A stretch of 64,000 bases of DNA from Enterococcus sp. 9E7_DIV0242 (GTDB taxonomy: Bacteria; Bacillota; Bacilli; Lactobacillales; Enterococcaceae). The stretch covers positions 2,268,501 to 2,332,500 of the forward strand of contig NZ_CP147247.1 of the NCBI RefSeq assembly GCF_002140975.2, read 5' to 3'. The position numbers and the translations under genes were made by a program. Under the pieces are notes generated by a model. It was not told the DNA's origin. It worked only from the letters and a program-made list of their open reading frames with translations, and searched no databases. This document shows positions 27,133-38,205 of the stretch, in pieces; within the stretch, counting starts at the first letter, position 1; each line of letters begins with the position of its first letter.

Positions 27133-28488
27133 TTGAATAAAAAATTATCTTGGCGGGAATATCTTTATGTAGGTTCCATGCTATTCGGCTTGTTTTTCGG
27201 TGCCGGAAATCTTATCTTCCCTGTGCATATGGGACAGGAAGCAGGCAGTGCTATTTTTTCTGCCAATCTCGGCTTTCTAATTACAGGAATCGGGCTGCCT
27301 TTTCTTGGTGTCATTGCTATCGGTATTTCCAAAAGTAATGGCGTTTTTGACTTAGCCAAACGTGTAAATCGATCCTATGCTATTATTTTTACTTCTTTGT
27401 TATACCTGACGATCGGTCCATTTTTTGCTTTACCCAGATTAGCAACAACTTCCTTTGAAATCGGACTGGCACCCTTTATCGAGACGAAACAACAGCCGCT
27501 TTTTCTAGCATTGTTTTCTGCGTTGTTTTTTCTTACTGCATGGTTTTTCTCTAGAAAACCAACGAAAATCTTAAATTACGTAGGGAAATTCTTAAATCCA
27601 GTTTTTCTAACATTGCTAGGTATTCTATTGCTGCTGGCATTTATCACGCCTTTAGGTTCTGTTGCTTCAGCACCTGTTGGCGAGGCCTATAGTTTGAATC
27701 CTTTCTTCAAAGGATTTACAGAAGGATACAATACCTTAGATGCCTTAGCCTCACTGGCATTTGGTATTATCATCGTAACAACGATACGTGGAATGGGCGT
27801 CGAAGAACCCAATGCAATTGCAAAAGATACGATTAAATCAGGGGCTGTCAGTATCGTTTTGATGGGGATTATTTATACGCTGCTAGCTTATATGGGGACA
27901 ATGAGTATCGGTACTTTCCCATTAAGCGACAATGGTGGGGTTGCATTAGCTCAGATTGCTAATCACTATTTGGGTAATTGGGGGAGCTTGCTTTTAGCCC
28001 TGATTATTATTGTAGCTTGTCTAAAAACAGCCATTGGATTGATTACTGCCTTCTCAGAGACTTTTGCTGAACTATTTCCAAAAGCCAGCTATTCTTTCTA
28101 CGCCATCTTGGCAAGTGTTCTACCTTGTCTCTTTGCTAACGTAGGGTTAACAAATATTATCCAATTTTCGATTCCGGTATTGATGTTTTTGTATCCTTTA
28201 GCTATCACACTGATGCTACTAGTCATTTTCGGTCCATTGTTTAAACATCATCCTGGTGTGTACCGCATGACGACCTATGTGACACTTCTAGCCGCATTAA
28301 TTGATGCGTTGAACAGCTCTCCTGCGTTTATCAAGGATACAGCATTTGCTACTTCAATCATCGAATTTGCGGATGTTTATCTACCATTCTTTTCAATCGG
28401 CATGGGCTGGATTATTCCCGCTCTCATCGGTTTTATTTTAGGACTGGTTTGGAGCAAGCTACAACCCAATCAATTTTCTTATAAATAA
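27133..28488 (+). CDS. brnQ: Branched-chain amino acid transporter
   Basis: 451 residues starting at a TTG at 27133 behind AAAGGAGCG. About twelve membrane segments. [19 protein letters not shown] near residue 20 is the LIVCS-family signature, and the length matches BrnQ. It imports Leu, Ile and Val by sodium or proton symport. The roughly 190-base leader has no T-box signature that I can see. It ends in its own terminator. Confidence 0.92.
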   Translation: MNKKLSWREYLYVGSMLFGLFFGAGNLIFPVHMGQEAGSAIFSANLGFLITGIGLPFLGVIAIGISKSNGVFDLAKRVNRSYAIIFTSLLYLTIGPFFALPRLATTSFEIGLAPFIETKQQPLFLALFSALFFLTAWFFSRKPTKILNYVGKFLNPVFLTLLGILLLLAFITPLGSVASAPVGEAYSLNPFFKGFTEGYNTLDALASLAFGIIIVTTIRGMGVEEPNAIAKDTIKSGAVSIVLMGIIYTLLAYMGTMSIGTFPLSDNGGVALAQIANHYLGNWGSLLLALIIIVACLKTAIGLITAFSETFAELFPKASYSFYAILASVLPCLFANVGLTNIIQFSIPVLMFLYPLAITLMLLVIFGPLFKHHPGVYRMTTYVTLLAALIDALNSSPAFIKDTAFATSIIEFADVYLPFFSIGMGWIIPALIGFILGLVWSKLQPNQFSYK

Positions 28489-28501
28489 GATAGAATTCAC
28501 C

Positions 28502-28538
28502 AAAGAATTATCTGTTTCTACACAGATAATTCTTTTTA
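28502..28538 (+). terminator. brnQ terminator
   Basis: A perfect 14-bp stem AAAGAATTATCTGT/ACAGATAATTCTTT with a 6-base loop, followed by TT and then AT-rich DNA. Confidence 0.85.
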
Positions 28539-28643
28539 TTTATTTATTTTATAGAAAAAAAGCGATATTTATCAATTTTATGTATTATAATGGGCATATT
28601 AGGCTATTTACAGTACAATGACCTGTGGGAGGGATATCCGTAA

Positions 28644-30158
28644 ATGATGCTATTTGAAGAGCTAATGATGGATAGCAGCACATTAGCCAAATTCACTATC
28701 TATAAAAAAATATATCACTTGAAGCAGACAGCTCTTCCTATTTCTCAGTTAGCAACAACATTTGATTTAAATTATCAGCAAGCGTTGATCGTTTTAGCTG
28801 AGATTAATCAGGAAATTATGGACTACTCAAAGCGGCAACCATCTATATTAAAAAAAGCCGGTAAGATCAATACCGCGTCTTTGACAGTCAGTATTGATGA
28901 GTATCGGTATTTATTATTAAAAAAATCAATCCCTTTTATGTTTATTCTCTATCTTTTGAATCATGATCAGCCATCGATTGAAGACTTTTGCAGTAGACAT
29001 TATGTCAGTCAATCAACTGTAGCCAGAAAAATGGGGCCTCTAAAAAAGCATGTAAAACGCTTTAACTTACGCTTCAGCTATCGTGAAGCTAATCTTGTCG
29101 GCGATGAAAGAATTGTTCGAGTTGCTTTGTTCAATAGCCTTTGGCTCGGGACAAGAGGGCTTAGTTGGCCGTTCAAAAATGTGCGACGGTCTGAAGCTGT
29201 TGATTTAGTCGAAGCTTTTTCTGAATACTTTCCTTCCTCTAAAACTTATTTAGGCGCTCAGGAACTTTCCTATTTCGCTGCCATTTTCTTGTCTCGTATA
29301 AGAAAAAAATCCTTTGTTTCCTATGATCCAAACTATGATTTTTTGATGAAGGATAATCCTTATTATGATTTCAAACGTTTAAATAGAGTATTGGGACCGG
29401 TTAAGGCTCTCTCAGCAGAGCATCATAAAGCAGAAAGCAGCTTTATTTTCTTCCTAGCACATTATGCACCATTCTATACACTTGAAAGTGATCCGTCTCT
29501 ACAACAGACGCTTACTGACTTTCTTAAACGAGAGAACAGTATCCAACAGTTCGTTGAGACATTTATCACCTATATGCAAAAGGAAGTTTTCTATAAAGCA
29601 CCTGCGCTATTAGACCAACCGCTTTTGAGAGGAAACCTGTTCAATGTCTTTTTTGTTTTTCATGTGATTCGACAACCATTCCCAAGTCTTCAGGGACTTG
29701 TTGCTTTGCCAGAGAAAAATCAGCAGCAGATGGATCTTTATCTTGAGAAAAAAATACGAAACTTTCTTATCCAATACTGGGACCACCACACTTATCCTTA
29801 TCTGACACAAGTACAATCAAACTTAATTTTGTCCTTAAAAAATGTCTTGCTTCCCTATCTAGATCAAATCGAGCACACAGATAATCTGAAGGTTGGTATT
29901 GCTTTCGAACATGAATTTTTACTCGTCAGAAACCTCTATCAATTTTTGAATCGGCTAGGATTTGTCGAAGCGCATCCATACATAGATGAACACACACACA
30001 GTTATGATTTAGTCATCAGTTCATCTTTGCTACCACTAAAAACATATCCAGATCTGCCTCTTTATTTTATGGATTTATCTTATGGAGACGAAGAACTGGC
30101 AGCCCTTTATGTTCGACTGAACAAGTTGTTTAAAGAAAAGAACACTGTCCTCGACTAA
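28644..30158 (+). CDS. Mga-family helix-turn-helix regulator
   Basis: 504 residues. It has an N-terminal HTH (about 15-75), a second Mga-type HTH (about 105-165; SIEDFCSRHYVSQSTVARKMGPLKKH), a central PRD-like helical region (about 175-400) and a C-terminal EIIB-like segment (about 415-500) that lacks an obvious catalytic Cys. This is the Mga/AtxA architecture. Members of the group control surface and virulence genes or sugar systems. No gene next to it is an obvious target. The ribosome-binding site is GGGAGGG. Confidence 0.83.
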   Translation: MMLFEELMMDSSTLAKFTIYKKIYHLKQTALPISQLATTFDLNYQQALIVLAEINQEIMDYSKRQPSILKKAGKINTASLTVSIDEYRYLLLKKSIPFMFILYLLNHDQPSIEDFCSRHYVSQSTVARKMGPLKKHVKRFNLRFSYREANLVGDERIVRVALFNSLWLGTRGLSWPFKNVRRSEAVDLVEAFSEYFPSSKTYLGAQELSYFAAIFLSRIRKKSFVSYDPNYDFLMKDNPYYDFKRLNRVLGPVKALSAEHHKAESSFIFFLAHYAPFYTLESDPSLQQTLTDFLKRENSIQQFVETFITYMQKEVFYKAPALLDQPLLRGNLFNVFFVFHVIRQPFPSLQGLVALPEKNQQQMDLYLEKKIRNFLIQYWDHHTYPYLTQVQSNLILSLKNVLLPYLDQIEHTDNLKVGIAFEHEFLLVRNLYQFLNRLGFVEAHPYIDEHTHSYDLVISSSLLPLKTYPDLPLYFMDLSYGDEELAALYVRLNKLFKEKNTVLD

Positions 30159-30189
30159 AGTGCTTGAAAATCTGAAATTTTCGACATGC

Positions 30190-30245
30190 AAAAACACTCG
30201 GTGTACTTTCCTCATTAATTAGAGGCTCGTACACCGAGTGTTTTT
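30190..30245. terminator. Terminator after the Mga-family gene
   Basis: A perfect 17-bp stem (30190-30206 and 30229-30245) with A5 on one side and T5 on the other. It could also stop transcription from truA in the opposite direction. Confidence 0.9.
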
Positions 30246-30319
30246 ATAATCAGAGAGCATGCCACATCAAACAAGCATAACGTTGCTTCAGCCCACTTTT
30301 ATTTTACATAGACTACTGT

Positions 30320-31066
30320 TTATTCATAGGTTACTTCAACCAAATAGAGCCCTTCTGGATGAGCTGTTGGTCCAGCCAAATTTCGATCCTTGGCAGCTAA
30401 GATAGCGGGAATCGAGGTTTCATCCATTCGACCATTACCAATCTTCAGTAAAGTGCCAACCAATATACGAATCATTTTGTATAAGAAGCCGTCTCCTCTA
30501 AACGTAAAGAGCAGCTCATCACCTTGCGCATTGACCTCCAGCTTCGCTTCATGGATAGTACGGACCTTATCCTCCACGCTACTGCCAGAAGCACAGAACG
30601 ATGTAAAATCATGTGTCCCAAGTAAATCAGGCAATGCGCGACGAATCTTATCTAAATCCAATGGGTATGGATAGTAGCTAGCATAGAAACGGCGAAACGG
30701 ACTTCTTGGTTTACCAATATCCACTCGAAATTGATACGTTTTTTCAGTCACATGATAGCGCGAATGAAAGTCCTCCGCAACCTTCTCCACTTGTTTGACA
30801 CTGATATCTTCCGGTGTTTGCGTATCTAATGCATAGCGGATTCTCTCTAATGGTCTGTCCTCCGGATAATCAAAGTGAATGACTTGTCCTTCAGCATGGA
30901 CACCAGCATCTGTTCGACCAGAACCAAAAATTTGTATAGTTCGGCCATTATTCATTTTCTTTAGCGTCTTCTCCAGCTCTTCTTGAACCGTTCGACCATT
31001 TGGCTGCGCTTGAAAGCCATTAAAGTTTGTTCCATCATAAGCAATCACTGCTTTATATCGAGGCAT
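30320..31066 (-). CDS. truA: tRNA pseudouridine(38-40) synthase
   Basis: 248 residues, full length. GRTDAGVHAEGQVIHFD (about 50-66) contains the catalytic Asp 52, and YQFRVDIG and FTFRGDGFLYKMIRILVGTLL (C-terminal) are family motifs. It modifies U38-U40 in the anticodon stem-loop of many tRNAs. It is the last gene of the ecfA1-ecfA2-ecfT-truA cluster, 22 bases below ecfT. Confidence 0.95.
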   Translation of the reverse strand: MPRYKAVIAYDGTNFNGFQAQPNGRTVQEELEKTLKKMNNGRTIQIFGSGRTDAGVHAEGQVIHFDYPEDRPLERIRYALDTQTPEDISVKQVEKVAEDFHSRYHVTEKTYQFRVDIGKPRSPFRRFYASYYPYPLDLDKIRRALPDLLGTHDFTSFCASGSSVEDKVRTIHEAKLEVNAQGDELLFTFRGDGFLYKMIRILVGTLLKIGNGRMDETSIPAILAAKDRNLAGPTAHPEGLYLVEVTYE

Positions 31067-31088
31067 ACAATTTCACCTTTTCCTATCT

Positions 31089-31886
31089 CTAACTTCTTAC
31101 TAATACCAGAACAACCGTCAATAAGGCAAACACGATCATGACAGCCGTATCTCCTTTTTCCCAATGCAGAATCCGGTATTTGGTCCGGCCTTCGCCCCCT
31201 TGATATCCTCTGGCCTCCATTGCTGTTGCCAAATCCTCCGCCCTATTAAAGCTACTAACAAATAGCGGGATCAATAGCGGAATCACTGCTTTCATCTTTT
31301 GAATCAAATTTCCTTCACCAAAATCGACCCCTCTGGCGCGTTGCGCATTCATGATTTTCTCCGTTTCGTCCATTAGCGTTGGCACAAAACGAAGAGCAAT
31401 TGATAGCATCAATGAAATTTCGTGAACAGGAAGCTTCACGACTTTAAAAGGGCGCAATAAATACTCAATTGCATCGGATAAAGCCAATGGTGGTGTTGTC
31501 AGCGTCAGCAAGGTTGACATGAAGATAATCAGTACAAACCGACAGAAGATGAACAATCCATTGACTACGCCAAACTCAGTAACAGAGAATATCCACCATT
31601 GAAAATAGACGGCCCCCCCTTGTGTAAACAACATCTGCAAAGCAACAGTGAACAGGATCAACCACAAAAGCGGACGAATCCCACGAATGAAAAAACGCAG
31701 ATTAATTTTAGAGACAGCAATAGCACCTAATGTAAATGCACCGAAAATTGCAAAGGTCAGCCAATTGTTTGCTAGAAAAATAATGGCAATAAAATAGAAG
31801 CTGGCAAGTAATTTTGCTCGTGGGTCCATCTTATGAATAAATGAATCTCCTGGGATATATCGACCAAAAATCAGCTTATTCATCAT
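31089..31886 (-). CDS. ecfT: Energy-coupling factor transporter transmembrane protein
   Basis: 265 residues with five or six membrane segments. The two coupling-helix motifs with Ala-Arg-Gly are visible: [13 protein letters not shown] (about 165) and [16 protein letters not shown] (about 222). It joins the two ATPases to exchangeable S components for vitamins. The start overlaps the ecfA2 stop (ATGA). Confidence 0.94.
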   Translation of the reverse strand: MMNKLIFGRYIPGDSFIHKMDPRAKLLASFYFIAIIFLANNWLTFAIFGAFTLGAIAVSKINLRFFIRGIRPLLWLILFTVALQMLFTQGGAVYFQWWIFSVTEFGVVNGLFIFCRFVLIIFMSTLLTLTTPPLALSDAIEYLLRPFKVVKLPVHEISLMLSIALRFVPTLMDETEKIMNAQRARGVDFGEGNLIQKMKAVIPLLIPLFVSSFNRAEDLATAMEARGYQGGEGRTKYRILHWEKGDTAVMIVFALLTVVLVLVRS

Positions 31887-32752
31887 GCTTCTTCACCAGC
31901 CTTTTTAGATAAAATCAAATCAGCCAGTTGATTGGCAGTTAATGGTAGTTCCGACATTACAAACCCCTTCGCTGCTAATCGCTCCGCGAATTCTGCAGCA
32001 GTAGGAACACCTAACTGTCTGTCTTTCAGCCACTGTGTATCCTGAAATACCTCATTGGGCTTTCCAGTCTTTACTACATGGCCTTTTTCAAGAACAAAAA
32101 CCTGATCCGCGTAGTTTGCTACATCATCCATTAAATGCGTAACCAACACAATAGTCATTCCTCTTTCTTTGTGGAGCTGCCAGAACATCTCCATCATCTC
32201 TTTACGTCCTTGAGGATCAAGTCCAGCTGTTGGTTCATCCAACACAAGCACTTCCGGCTCCATTGCCAAAACTCCTGCAATTGCCACACGACGCATCTGA
32301 CCGCCAGAAAGCTCAAAGGGGGAACGTTCAAGATAGCTTTCATCCAGACCAACGAGCTTCAGCATTTCCTCTGCCAGTTTCCGTCCTTCATCAGCTGAAG
32401 CCCCAAAATTCTGCGGGCCAAAGGCAATATCCTTGGCTACCGTCTCTTCAAAAAGCTGTGCCTCAGGAAATTGGAACACAATTCCCACCTTTTTCCGTAA
32501 TGGCTTCAAATTTTTATTATCAGTTTCAGGTGTGATCACTCGATCACCAATTGACACAGTCCCTTTGGTCGGCTTGACCAAGGCATTCAAATGTTGCAGT
32601 AGCGTAGACTTGCCGCTTCCTGTATGACCGACGATTGCTGAATAGGAACCATCCTTGATCAGCAGATCAATATCAAACAGTGCTCGCTGTTCAAAAGGCG
32701 TATTCGGCTGATACGTAAAATCTACTTGTTCAAAACGGATGTCCATAACCAT
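31883..32752 (-). CDS. ecfA2: Energy-coupling factor transporter ATPase 2
   Basis: 289 residues. Walker [10 protein letters not shown] (about 42), Q-loop FQFPEAQLF (about 93, the ECF-specific form), signature LSGGQMRR (about 146) and Walker [14 protein letters not shown] (about 165). It overlaps the end of ecfA1 by about 31 bases, so a short coupled re-initiation is expected. Met 3 is an alternative start. Confidence 0.94.
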   Translation of the reverse strand: MVMDIRFEQVDFTYQPNTPFEQRALFDIDLLIKDGSYSAIVGHTGSGKSTLLQHLNALVKPTKGTVSIGDRVITPETDNKNLKPLRKKVGIVFQFPEAQLFEETVAKDIAFGPQNFGASADEGRKLAEEMLKLVGLDESYLERSPFELSGGQMRRVAIAGVLAMEPEVLVLDEPTAGLDPQGRKEMMEMFWQLHKERGMTIVLVTHLMDDVANYADQVFVLEKGHVVKTGKPNEVFQDTQWLKDRQLGVPTAAEFAERLAAKGFVMSELPLTANQLADLILSKKAGEEA

Positions 32753-33561
32753 TCCACCATACTTTCTTCAGTCAGATACTCTTTTGGTACAGCCATCCCA
32801 CGTTCCTCAAGAGCGATTTTTAATTTTTCCGGGAAAGGAAGATCTAACCCCATACCGATCAAATCGGTTCCTGCAGAAAAGATTTTCTCCGGTGTCCCTT
32901 CATCGATCAATTTCCCTTGCCTCATTACTAAAATGCGGTTCGCATTCGCCGCCTCATCAATATCATGTGTAATTGAAATCACTGTTAGATTATTTTCTGC
33001 CTTGATTTTTTGAATCGTCGCAATTACTTCTTCGCGACCTTCCGGATCAAGCATACTCGTTGCTTCATCAAGAATGATAATATCCGGACGTAACGCTACA
33101 ACACCAGCGATCGCCACACGTTGCTTTTGCCCTCCGGAAAGCCGAGCCGGCTCCCGCTCGGCAAAGCTGTCCATCCGGACTTGCTTCAGTGCATCATAGA
33201 CACGTGCAACCATTTCATCTCGAGGAATTCCTTGATTTTCAAGACCAAAAGCCACGTCATCCTCTACCGTTGAACCAACAAATTGATTGTCGGGATTTTG
33301 AAACACCATTCCGACCATGCGACGGATATCCCAAACATTTTCTTCATCCAATAGATTTCCTCCGACAGAAATGCTTCCAGAAGCTGGTAACAGTAAGCCG
33401 TTGATTGTTTTTGCTAATGTTGATTTTCCCGACCCATTATGGCCAATGATCGCGATCCATTCCCCTCGTTCAATGCTAAAGGATACATCATCCAAAGCAG
33501 GAGAAGCATCTTCCGGCTGATAATTGAAACATATATTTTTAAGTTCGATTATTGGTTCCAT
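32722..33561 (-). CDS. ecfA1: Energy-coupling factor transporter ATPase 1
   Basis: 279 residues. Walker [10 protein letters not shown] (about 40), Q-loop [10 protein letters not shown] (about 88), signature LSGGQKQR (about 142), Walker [16 protein letters not shown] (about 160; Ala in place of the usual Pro after Glu). It is first in the operon. In many relatives it directly follows rplQ, but here 2.4 kb with a LUD gene and a lipoprotein lie between. Confidence 0.94.
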   Translation of the reverse strand: MEPIIELKNICFNYQPEDASPALDDVSFSIERGEWIAIIGHNGSGKSTLAKTINGLLLPASGSISVGGNLLDEENVWDIRRMVGMVFQNPDNQFVGSTVEDDVAFGLENQGIPRDEMVARVYDALKQVRMDSFAEREPARLSGGQKQRVAIAGVVALRPDIIILDEATSMLDPEGREEVIATIQKIKAENNLTVISITHDIDEAANANRILVMRQGKLIDEGTPEKIFSAGTDLIGMGLDLPFPEKLKIALEERGMAVPKEYLTEESMVEWLWTSVLNK

Positions 33562-33814
33562 TTCTTACTCCCTCAATCTTTTATTCTTCCTGATTCTAAC
33601 AAAAAATCAGTTCTTTTGCTTGTTTATTGATGCGCAATATTTCATAACCTTCATTATAGCAAAAGAAGCCGTCAAATGGCAGTTGAAACTGTCAAGACAA
33701 CATGATTATCGTCAATTCTTTTCACCGCATTTTTATGGTAGTATGGAAGTGTTCATATCTTTAAAAATAGAAAAACGATTTCATTCTTACTATACAACAA
33801 AAGGGGACACCTAT

Positions 33815-34456
33815 ATGGAGAGTTATCTAAAGAATTATCACACCACACTAGCCGAAAAAGTCAAAAAGAAACTGATACAGCGAAATTTTAATACGATCAT
33901 CTGTGAAACACTTGAAGAAGCAAAGGAAGAGGCCTTACTCCTAATCGACAAGCAGGCGGTTGTTGCCTTTGGCGGCTCTGTCACCCTGGAAAAATCGGGC
34001 CTTATTGACGCTTTATACGATAGGAATCAGCGGATTATCAATCGAGAGCTGGCCGCTGATATCACTGAACGCCATCAGCTGATGAAACAATCCTTGCTTT
34101 CTGATGTGTATCTGACTAGCATTAACGGGCTGACAGATAATGGCATCTTGGTCAATATGGATAGTGTAGGCAATCGAGTCGCTGCACTGACATACGGACC
34201 CGATAAGGTTTTTGCTTTTGTAGGAATCAATAAGATTTATGGAGACTTGGAAACCACTATCTCCATGGTCAGAAATGTTAGTGCACCAAAAAATGCTTTC
34301 CGCCTTGAGCTAAAGCAGACACCTTGTGTGAGAACAGGATCTTGTGGGGACTGCCTAAAAGAAGAATGCATATGCAGCACACTAGCAATCACACGCAGAT
34401 CCAAGCTAAGTAATCGAATTACCTTATTCTTGATTTTAGAGGAAATCGGGCTCTAA
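33815..34456 (+). CDS. LUD-domain protein (LutC/YkgG-like)
   Basis: 213 residues from the ATG at 33815 (AAGGGG ribosome-binding site). The open frame extends upstream without one. The LUD (DUF162) core is seen as VVAFGGSVTLEKSGLID (about 50), SINGLTDNGILVNMD (about 108) and a Cys-rich end TPCVRTGSCGDCLKEECIC (about 170-188). The family includes LutC of the lactate-oxidation complex, but lutA and lutB are not nearby, so this is the stand-alone form of unknown function. The four Cys suggest a metal or FeS site (inference). Confidence 0.85.
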   Translation: MESYLKNYHTTLAEKVKKKLIQRNFNTIICETLEEAKEEALLLIDKQAVVAFGGSVTLEKSGLIDALYDRNQRIINRELAADITERHQLMKQSLLSDVYLTSINGLTDNGILVNMDSVGNRVAALTYGPDKVFAFVGINKIYGDLETTISMVRNVSAPKNAFRLELKQTPCVRTGSCGDCLKEECICSTLAITRRSKLSNRITLFLILEEIGL

Positions 34457-34462
34457 TTGCGC

Positions 34463-34503
34463 AAAAGAGGAAGACACTCCCTTAATGGCCGTCTTCCTCT
34501 TTT
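34463..34503. terminator. Bidirectional terminator between the LUD gene and the lipoprotein
   Basis: A perfect 13-bp stem AAAAGAGGAAGAC/GTCTTCCTCTTTT lies between two convergent genes. Confidence 0.85.
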
Positions 34504-34516
34504 CGCTCTATATTAT

Positions 34517-35236
34517 TTATTTTTGATTGTCACTTACATTCGCGTAGATTCCTTCTACGACACCCTTGTCCGTGTATTGAACTGTTAAAGTCTTTTTAAT
34601 TCGTGCATCCTCTTTATCTGCATAGACTGTAATCAGTTCTCCCTTAATAGCCTCCTCATCCGCTATTTTTTCTTTAAAATCAGTTACCAATTGATCCACA
34701 TCGTCCAATTTTAGAATCTCACCAAGCTTCTTCAGCGTATCCTCTAAGGATTTGCCATGAAATTGATCGTCGCCTACCCAATTAAGGATTTCCAGCTGCT
34801 GACTAGCTAGTTTCACTTGCTTTGCATTAGACATATACTCATAAGTAGCCTTCACTGTTCCCAATGAAACTAGCTCTTCTTCCTTAGCAAATCCTGTTTC
34901 CCTAGAAACCATTAACTCATAATCAGAACCAGTAATTTGATATTCGTTCTCTGTCTTTGTCACACCTTCAATAGAGAATCCCTCTTGATAAGCTTCTTCA
35001 AATTCGAAATAGGAAGCAGGTAATTCAATGTTAAATCGATCGCTTAGCTCGCTCTCAAGCTCATCGCTTGAAACCGTATAATCATGTCCACCGAATTTTT
35101 TTTCTTGATCAGTTTGCCAGACAAAAGCAGATTCAGCTTCTGATAATTTCTCTGTTTCTTTCTCTTTGTTTTCCTGCTGACACCCACTAAATACTAGTAA
35201 AGGTAAAATCAGTAGCCATTTGCTGTATTTCTTCAT
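34517..35236 (-). CDS. Lipoprotein of unknown function
   Basis: 239 residues from the ATG at 35236 (AGGAGGAG ribosome-binding site). Lipobox LVFSGCQQ near residue 18 is followed by a Glu/Lys-rich linker and an acidic alpha/beta domain (YTVSSDELESELSDRF; ELITVYADKEDARIKKTLTVQY). It faintly resembles the YehR/DUF1307 group, but I cannot place it firmly. It is convergent with the LUD gene. Confidence 0.8.
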   Translation of the reverse strand: MKKYSKWLLILPLLVFSGCQQENKEKETEKLSEAESAFVWQTDQEKKFGGHDYTVSSDELESELSDRFNIELPASYFEFEEAYQEGFSIEGVTKTENEYQITGSDYELMVSRETGFAKEEELVSLGTVKATYEYMSNAKQVKLASQQLEILNWVGDDQFHGKSLEDTLKKLGEILKLDDVDQLVTDFKEKIADEEAIKGELITVYADKEDARIKKTLTVQYTDKGVVEGIYANVSDNQK

Positions 35237-35977
35237 TGTACTCCTCCTGTTGTTTCCCAACCCAGTTCACATTTATTTTCTTTTTCATTTTTTAACTATC
35301 CATCGTGCCGTAGTTGTGAAACAGCAACAGCTTAATCATTCGTATTCGATGATTTCCATCGTTGCACGAAAAACCCAATTTGCTGAGTCGACCACTTGTT
35401 ATGGTAGTAGACTACTTTCTATTACTCCGACATTTTTATCAAATAAATACACATACCAATATTATATTTCATGACTATCTCAACGTCCATATTATTTTCG
35501 GCAAATAATTCTCAATTTTTTCATTTTTTTCTTTTCATATTGAGAAAATAGTACAACACAATCATTGGCTTCCAACTACTGTCCGAGCGAGTATCCACAA
35601 GGAAATTGTCCCGAAATATCTACTGTCTATACACAAATCAGCTCCGTGATTTATCTATCAAGGATTTTTTCCTACCCATGACTGCTCATATCTATCCAAA
35701 ATAAAAAAAAGACTGAATCAGCCTCCTTAGAATAAAAAATATTTCTGTTCCCGCAATGTTGAAAGCCTACCTGTTAGATAAGAAAATGTATTGCAGTTTC
35801 ATTCTTAAAGATCATATTTCCTGTCTAAATTGCCTTCTATGTATAAAAAAACACCTTATATGATGAGTGCCTGTCCGCTGGAAACCAGCGGACACGGCGC
35901 GAGCTAGACTCGGAGTCGCCTCCAACATCATAACACTCTAAAAGAATCATCTATAAAGTGACGGTATAGTTTGATTA
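35237..35977. other. 741-bp intergenic region between the lipoprotein and rplQ
   Basis: No gene is supported. The left two thirds are AT-rich and plain. The right end carries a GC-rich folded segment (35844-35933) just past rplQ. Confidence 0.6.
35844..35933 (-). terminator. Complex terminator or structured 3' element after rplQ
   Basis: In the minus transcript an outer stem (TTATGATG at 35933-35926 with CATCATATAA at 35865-35856) encloses two GC-rich hairpins: one with GGCG/CGCC and CGAG/CTCG (35896-35920), and one with a perfect 9-bp stem GTCCGCTGG/CCAGCGGAC (35873-35893, loop of three). Seven T follow. It is far more elaborate than the other terminators here. I cannot match it to a known RNA class. 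Confidence 0.55.
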
Positions 35978-36358
35978 TTAAACAAATTCAATGATTACCA
36001 TTGGCGCAGCATCTCCGCGTCTAGGTTCAGTTTTAAGGATACGAGTGTACCCACCTTGGCGCTCAGTATAACGAGGTGCTAGGTCGCTGAATAGTTTTTG
36101 CAAAGCTGATTCAACTACGATAGTCTCATTTTCTTCACGAACGCTGGCAACTTCATTACGTACAAAAGCCGCAGCTTGACGACGTGCATGAAGATCTCCA
36201 CGTTTACCTAAAGTAATCATTTTTTCTGTTGTTGAACGAATTTCTTTCGCACGAGCTTCAGTCGTAACGATACGTTCGTTAATAATTAAGTCAGTTGTTA
36301 AGTCACGCAACATCGCTTTACGTTGGCTTGATGTGCGTCCTAATTTACGATAACCCAC
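35978..36358 (-). CDS. rplQ: 50S ribosomal protein L17
   Basis: 126 residues, usual bacterial length. The N-terminal [19 protein letters not shown] and C-terminal [14 protein letters not shown] are diagnostic. L17 lies at the base of the large subunit near the exit tunnel. It is the last gene of the alpha operon. Confidence 0.97.
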   Translation of the reverse strand: MGYRKLGRTSSQRKAMLRDLTTDLIINERIVTTEARAKEIRSTTEKMITLGKRGDLHARRQAAAFVRNEVASVREENETIVVESALQKLFSDLAPRYTERQGGYTRILKTEPRRGDAAPMVIIEFV

Positions 36359-36385
36359 GTTGGTTTCCCTCCTTCGTAAAAAGTA

Positions 36386-37324
36386 TTAATCGTCTTTACG
36401 TAAGCCTAAACCTAAATCATGTAATTTCAGTTTAACCTCTTCAAGAGATTTACGACCTAAATTACGTACTTTGATCATTTCAGGTTCAGATTTGTTTGTA
36501 AGCTCTTGTACAGTATTGATTCCTGCACGTTTCAAACAGTTATATGAACGAACAGACAAGTCTAGTTCTTCGATGGTCATTTCCAACATTTTTTCTTTTT
36601 GTGTTTCTTCTTTTTCAACCATGATTTCAGCGTTTTTCGCTTCATCCGTAAGATTCACAAAAATATCTAAATGCTCAGTCATAATCTTAGCAGCTAAGCT
36701 AAGAGCTTCTTGTGGAATGATTGAACCATCTGTCCATATTTCCATTGTTAATTTATCGAAATCATCACGACGACCAACACGTGTATTTTCTACTTGGTAG
36801 TTCACACGGCGTACTGGTGTGTAGATAGAATCGACAGGGAGAACACCGATAGGCATATCTTCCTTTTTGTTTTCGTCTGCTTGAACATAGCCACGACCAG
36901 GTTTCACTGTTAAGCGAGCATGGAAAGCAGCTCCTTCAGCGACACTACAGATAATTAAATCTTTATTTAGGATCTCAACATCACTGTCAACAATAATATC
37001 ACCGGCAGTTACTGTAGCGGGTCCTGTAATATCGATCTCAAGGGTTTTTTCATCTTCAGAATAGAGCTTTAATGCCAATCCTTTGATATTCAGAATGATT
37101 TGTGTCACATCTTCTCTCACACCTTTAACAGTAGAGAACTCATGCAGTACACCATCAATTTGGATATTAGTAATAGCTGCTCCGGGTAATGAAGACAATA
37201 AAATACGACGTAGAGAGTTACCTAAAGTAGTCCCGTATCCTCGTTCAAGAGGTTCTACAACGAACTTGCCATAATCTCTATCTTCATCAATTTTTTCGAT
37301 TCTTGGTTTTTCAAATTCAATCAT
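36386..37324 (-). CDS. rpoA: RNA polymerase alpha subunit
   Basis: 312 residues. The N-terminal dimerisation and assembly domain (about 1-230; [20 protein letters not shown]) and the C-terminal domain (about 245-312; [14 protein letters not shown] helix with [14 protein letters not shown]) that contacts UP elements and activators are both present. It lies between rpsK and rplQ, as in most Firmicutes. Confidence 0.97.
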   Translation of the reverse strand: MIEFEKPRIEKIDEDRDYGKFVVEPLERGYGTTLGNSLRRILLSSLPGAAITNIQIDGVLHEFSTVKGVREDVTQIILNIKGLALKLYSEDEKTLEIDITGPATVTAGDIIVDSDVEILNKDLIICSVAEGAAFHARLTVKPGRGYVQADENKKEDMPIGVLPVDSIYTPVRRVNYQVENTRVGRRDDFDKLTMEIWTDGSIIPQEALSLAAKIMTEHLDIFVNLTDEAKNAEIMVEKEETQKEKMLEMTIEELDLSVRSYNCLKRAGINTVQELTNKSEPEMIKVRNLGRKSLEEVKLKLHDLGLGLRKDD

Positions 37325-37404
37325 TCTTATCTATACCCCTTTCAAAACGAAAAGTGTCTTGTTCAATGACGTTTTTGGTTCAAACTCAAAATGAGCAGCA
37401 CTCA

Positions 37405-37794
37405 TTAAACACGACGGCGTTTTGGAGGGCGGCATCCATTATGAGGAACTGGAGTCACGTCACGAATTGCAGTCACTTCTAAACCTGTTGCTTGTAATGA
37501 ACGGATTGCTGCTTCACGTCCAGAACCAGGTCCTTTAACTGTTACTTCGACAGTTTTCAGTCCATGTTCTTGTGCTACCTTAGTTGCAGCTTCTGCAGCC
37601 ATTTGAGCGGCAAAAGGAGTTGATTTTTTACTTCCTTTGAAGCCTAATGATCCAGCTGATGACCATGCTAAAGCATTTCCATGAGTATCAGTGATCATGA
37701 TAATTGTATTATTGAATGTAGAATGGATATGCGCGATACCTGCTTCTATATTCTTTTTCACACGGCGTTTACGACTAACTTTTTTTGCTGCCAT
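37405..37794 (-). CDS. rpsK: 30S ribosomal protein S11
   Basis: 129 residues. [16 protein letters not shown] (about 20) and the basic C-terminal [12 protein letters not shown] are the family ends. S11 sits on the platform of the small subunit beside the mRNA exit channel. The ribosome-binding site is AGGAGG. Confidence 0.97.
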   Translation of the reverse strand: MAAKKVSRKRRVKKNIEAGIAHIHSTFNNTIIMITDTHGNALAWSSAGSLGFKGSKKSTPFAAQMAAEAATKVAQEHGLKTVEVTVKGPGSGREAAIRSLQATGLEVTAIRDVTPVPHNGCRPPKRRRV

Positions 37795-37821
37795 GAGGTT
37801 CTAACCTCCTTCACTTAGGAA

Positions 37822-38187
37822 TTATTTTTTCTTGCCTGCTACTGTACGAGCTGGGCCTTTACGAGTACGTGCATTATTTTTCGTGTTTTGTCCACGAGTT
37901 GGTAATCCACGACGATGACGGATTCCACGGTAAGAACCGATTTCCATCAAACGTTTAATGTTCAGGTTGACTTCACGACGAAGGTCACCTTCAACTTTCA
38001 AACTATCAATTTCCGCACGGATAGCATCTGTTTGTTCATTCGTTAAGTCACGAACACGAATTTCTTCAGATACTCCTGCATTCGCTAAAACTTTTTTCGC
38101 AGTAGTGTTACCAATACCGAAAATATAAGTAAGAGAAACTACTACACGTTTATCACGAGGAATGTCTACTCCTGCAATACGAGCCAT
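37822..38187 (-). CDS. rpsM: 30S ribosomal protein S13
   Basis: 121 residues. [25 protein letters not shown] at the start and [19 protein letters not shown] at the end. S13 is at the head of the small subunit and contacts the P-site tRNA and L5. Confidence 0.97.
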   Translation of the reverse strand: MARIAGVDIPRDKRVVVSLTYIFGIGNTTAKKVLANAGVSEEIRVRDLTNEQTDAIRAEIDSLKVEGDLRREVNLNIKRLMEIGSYRGIRHRRGLPTRGQNTKNNARTRKGPARTVAGKKK

Positions 38188-38205
38188 TATTCGTTACACC
38201 TCCTA

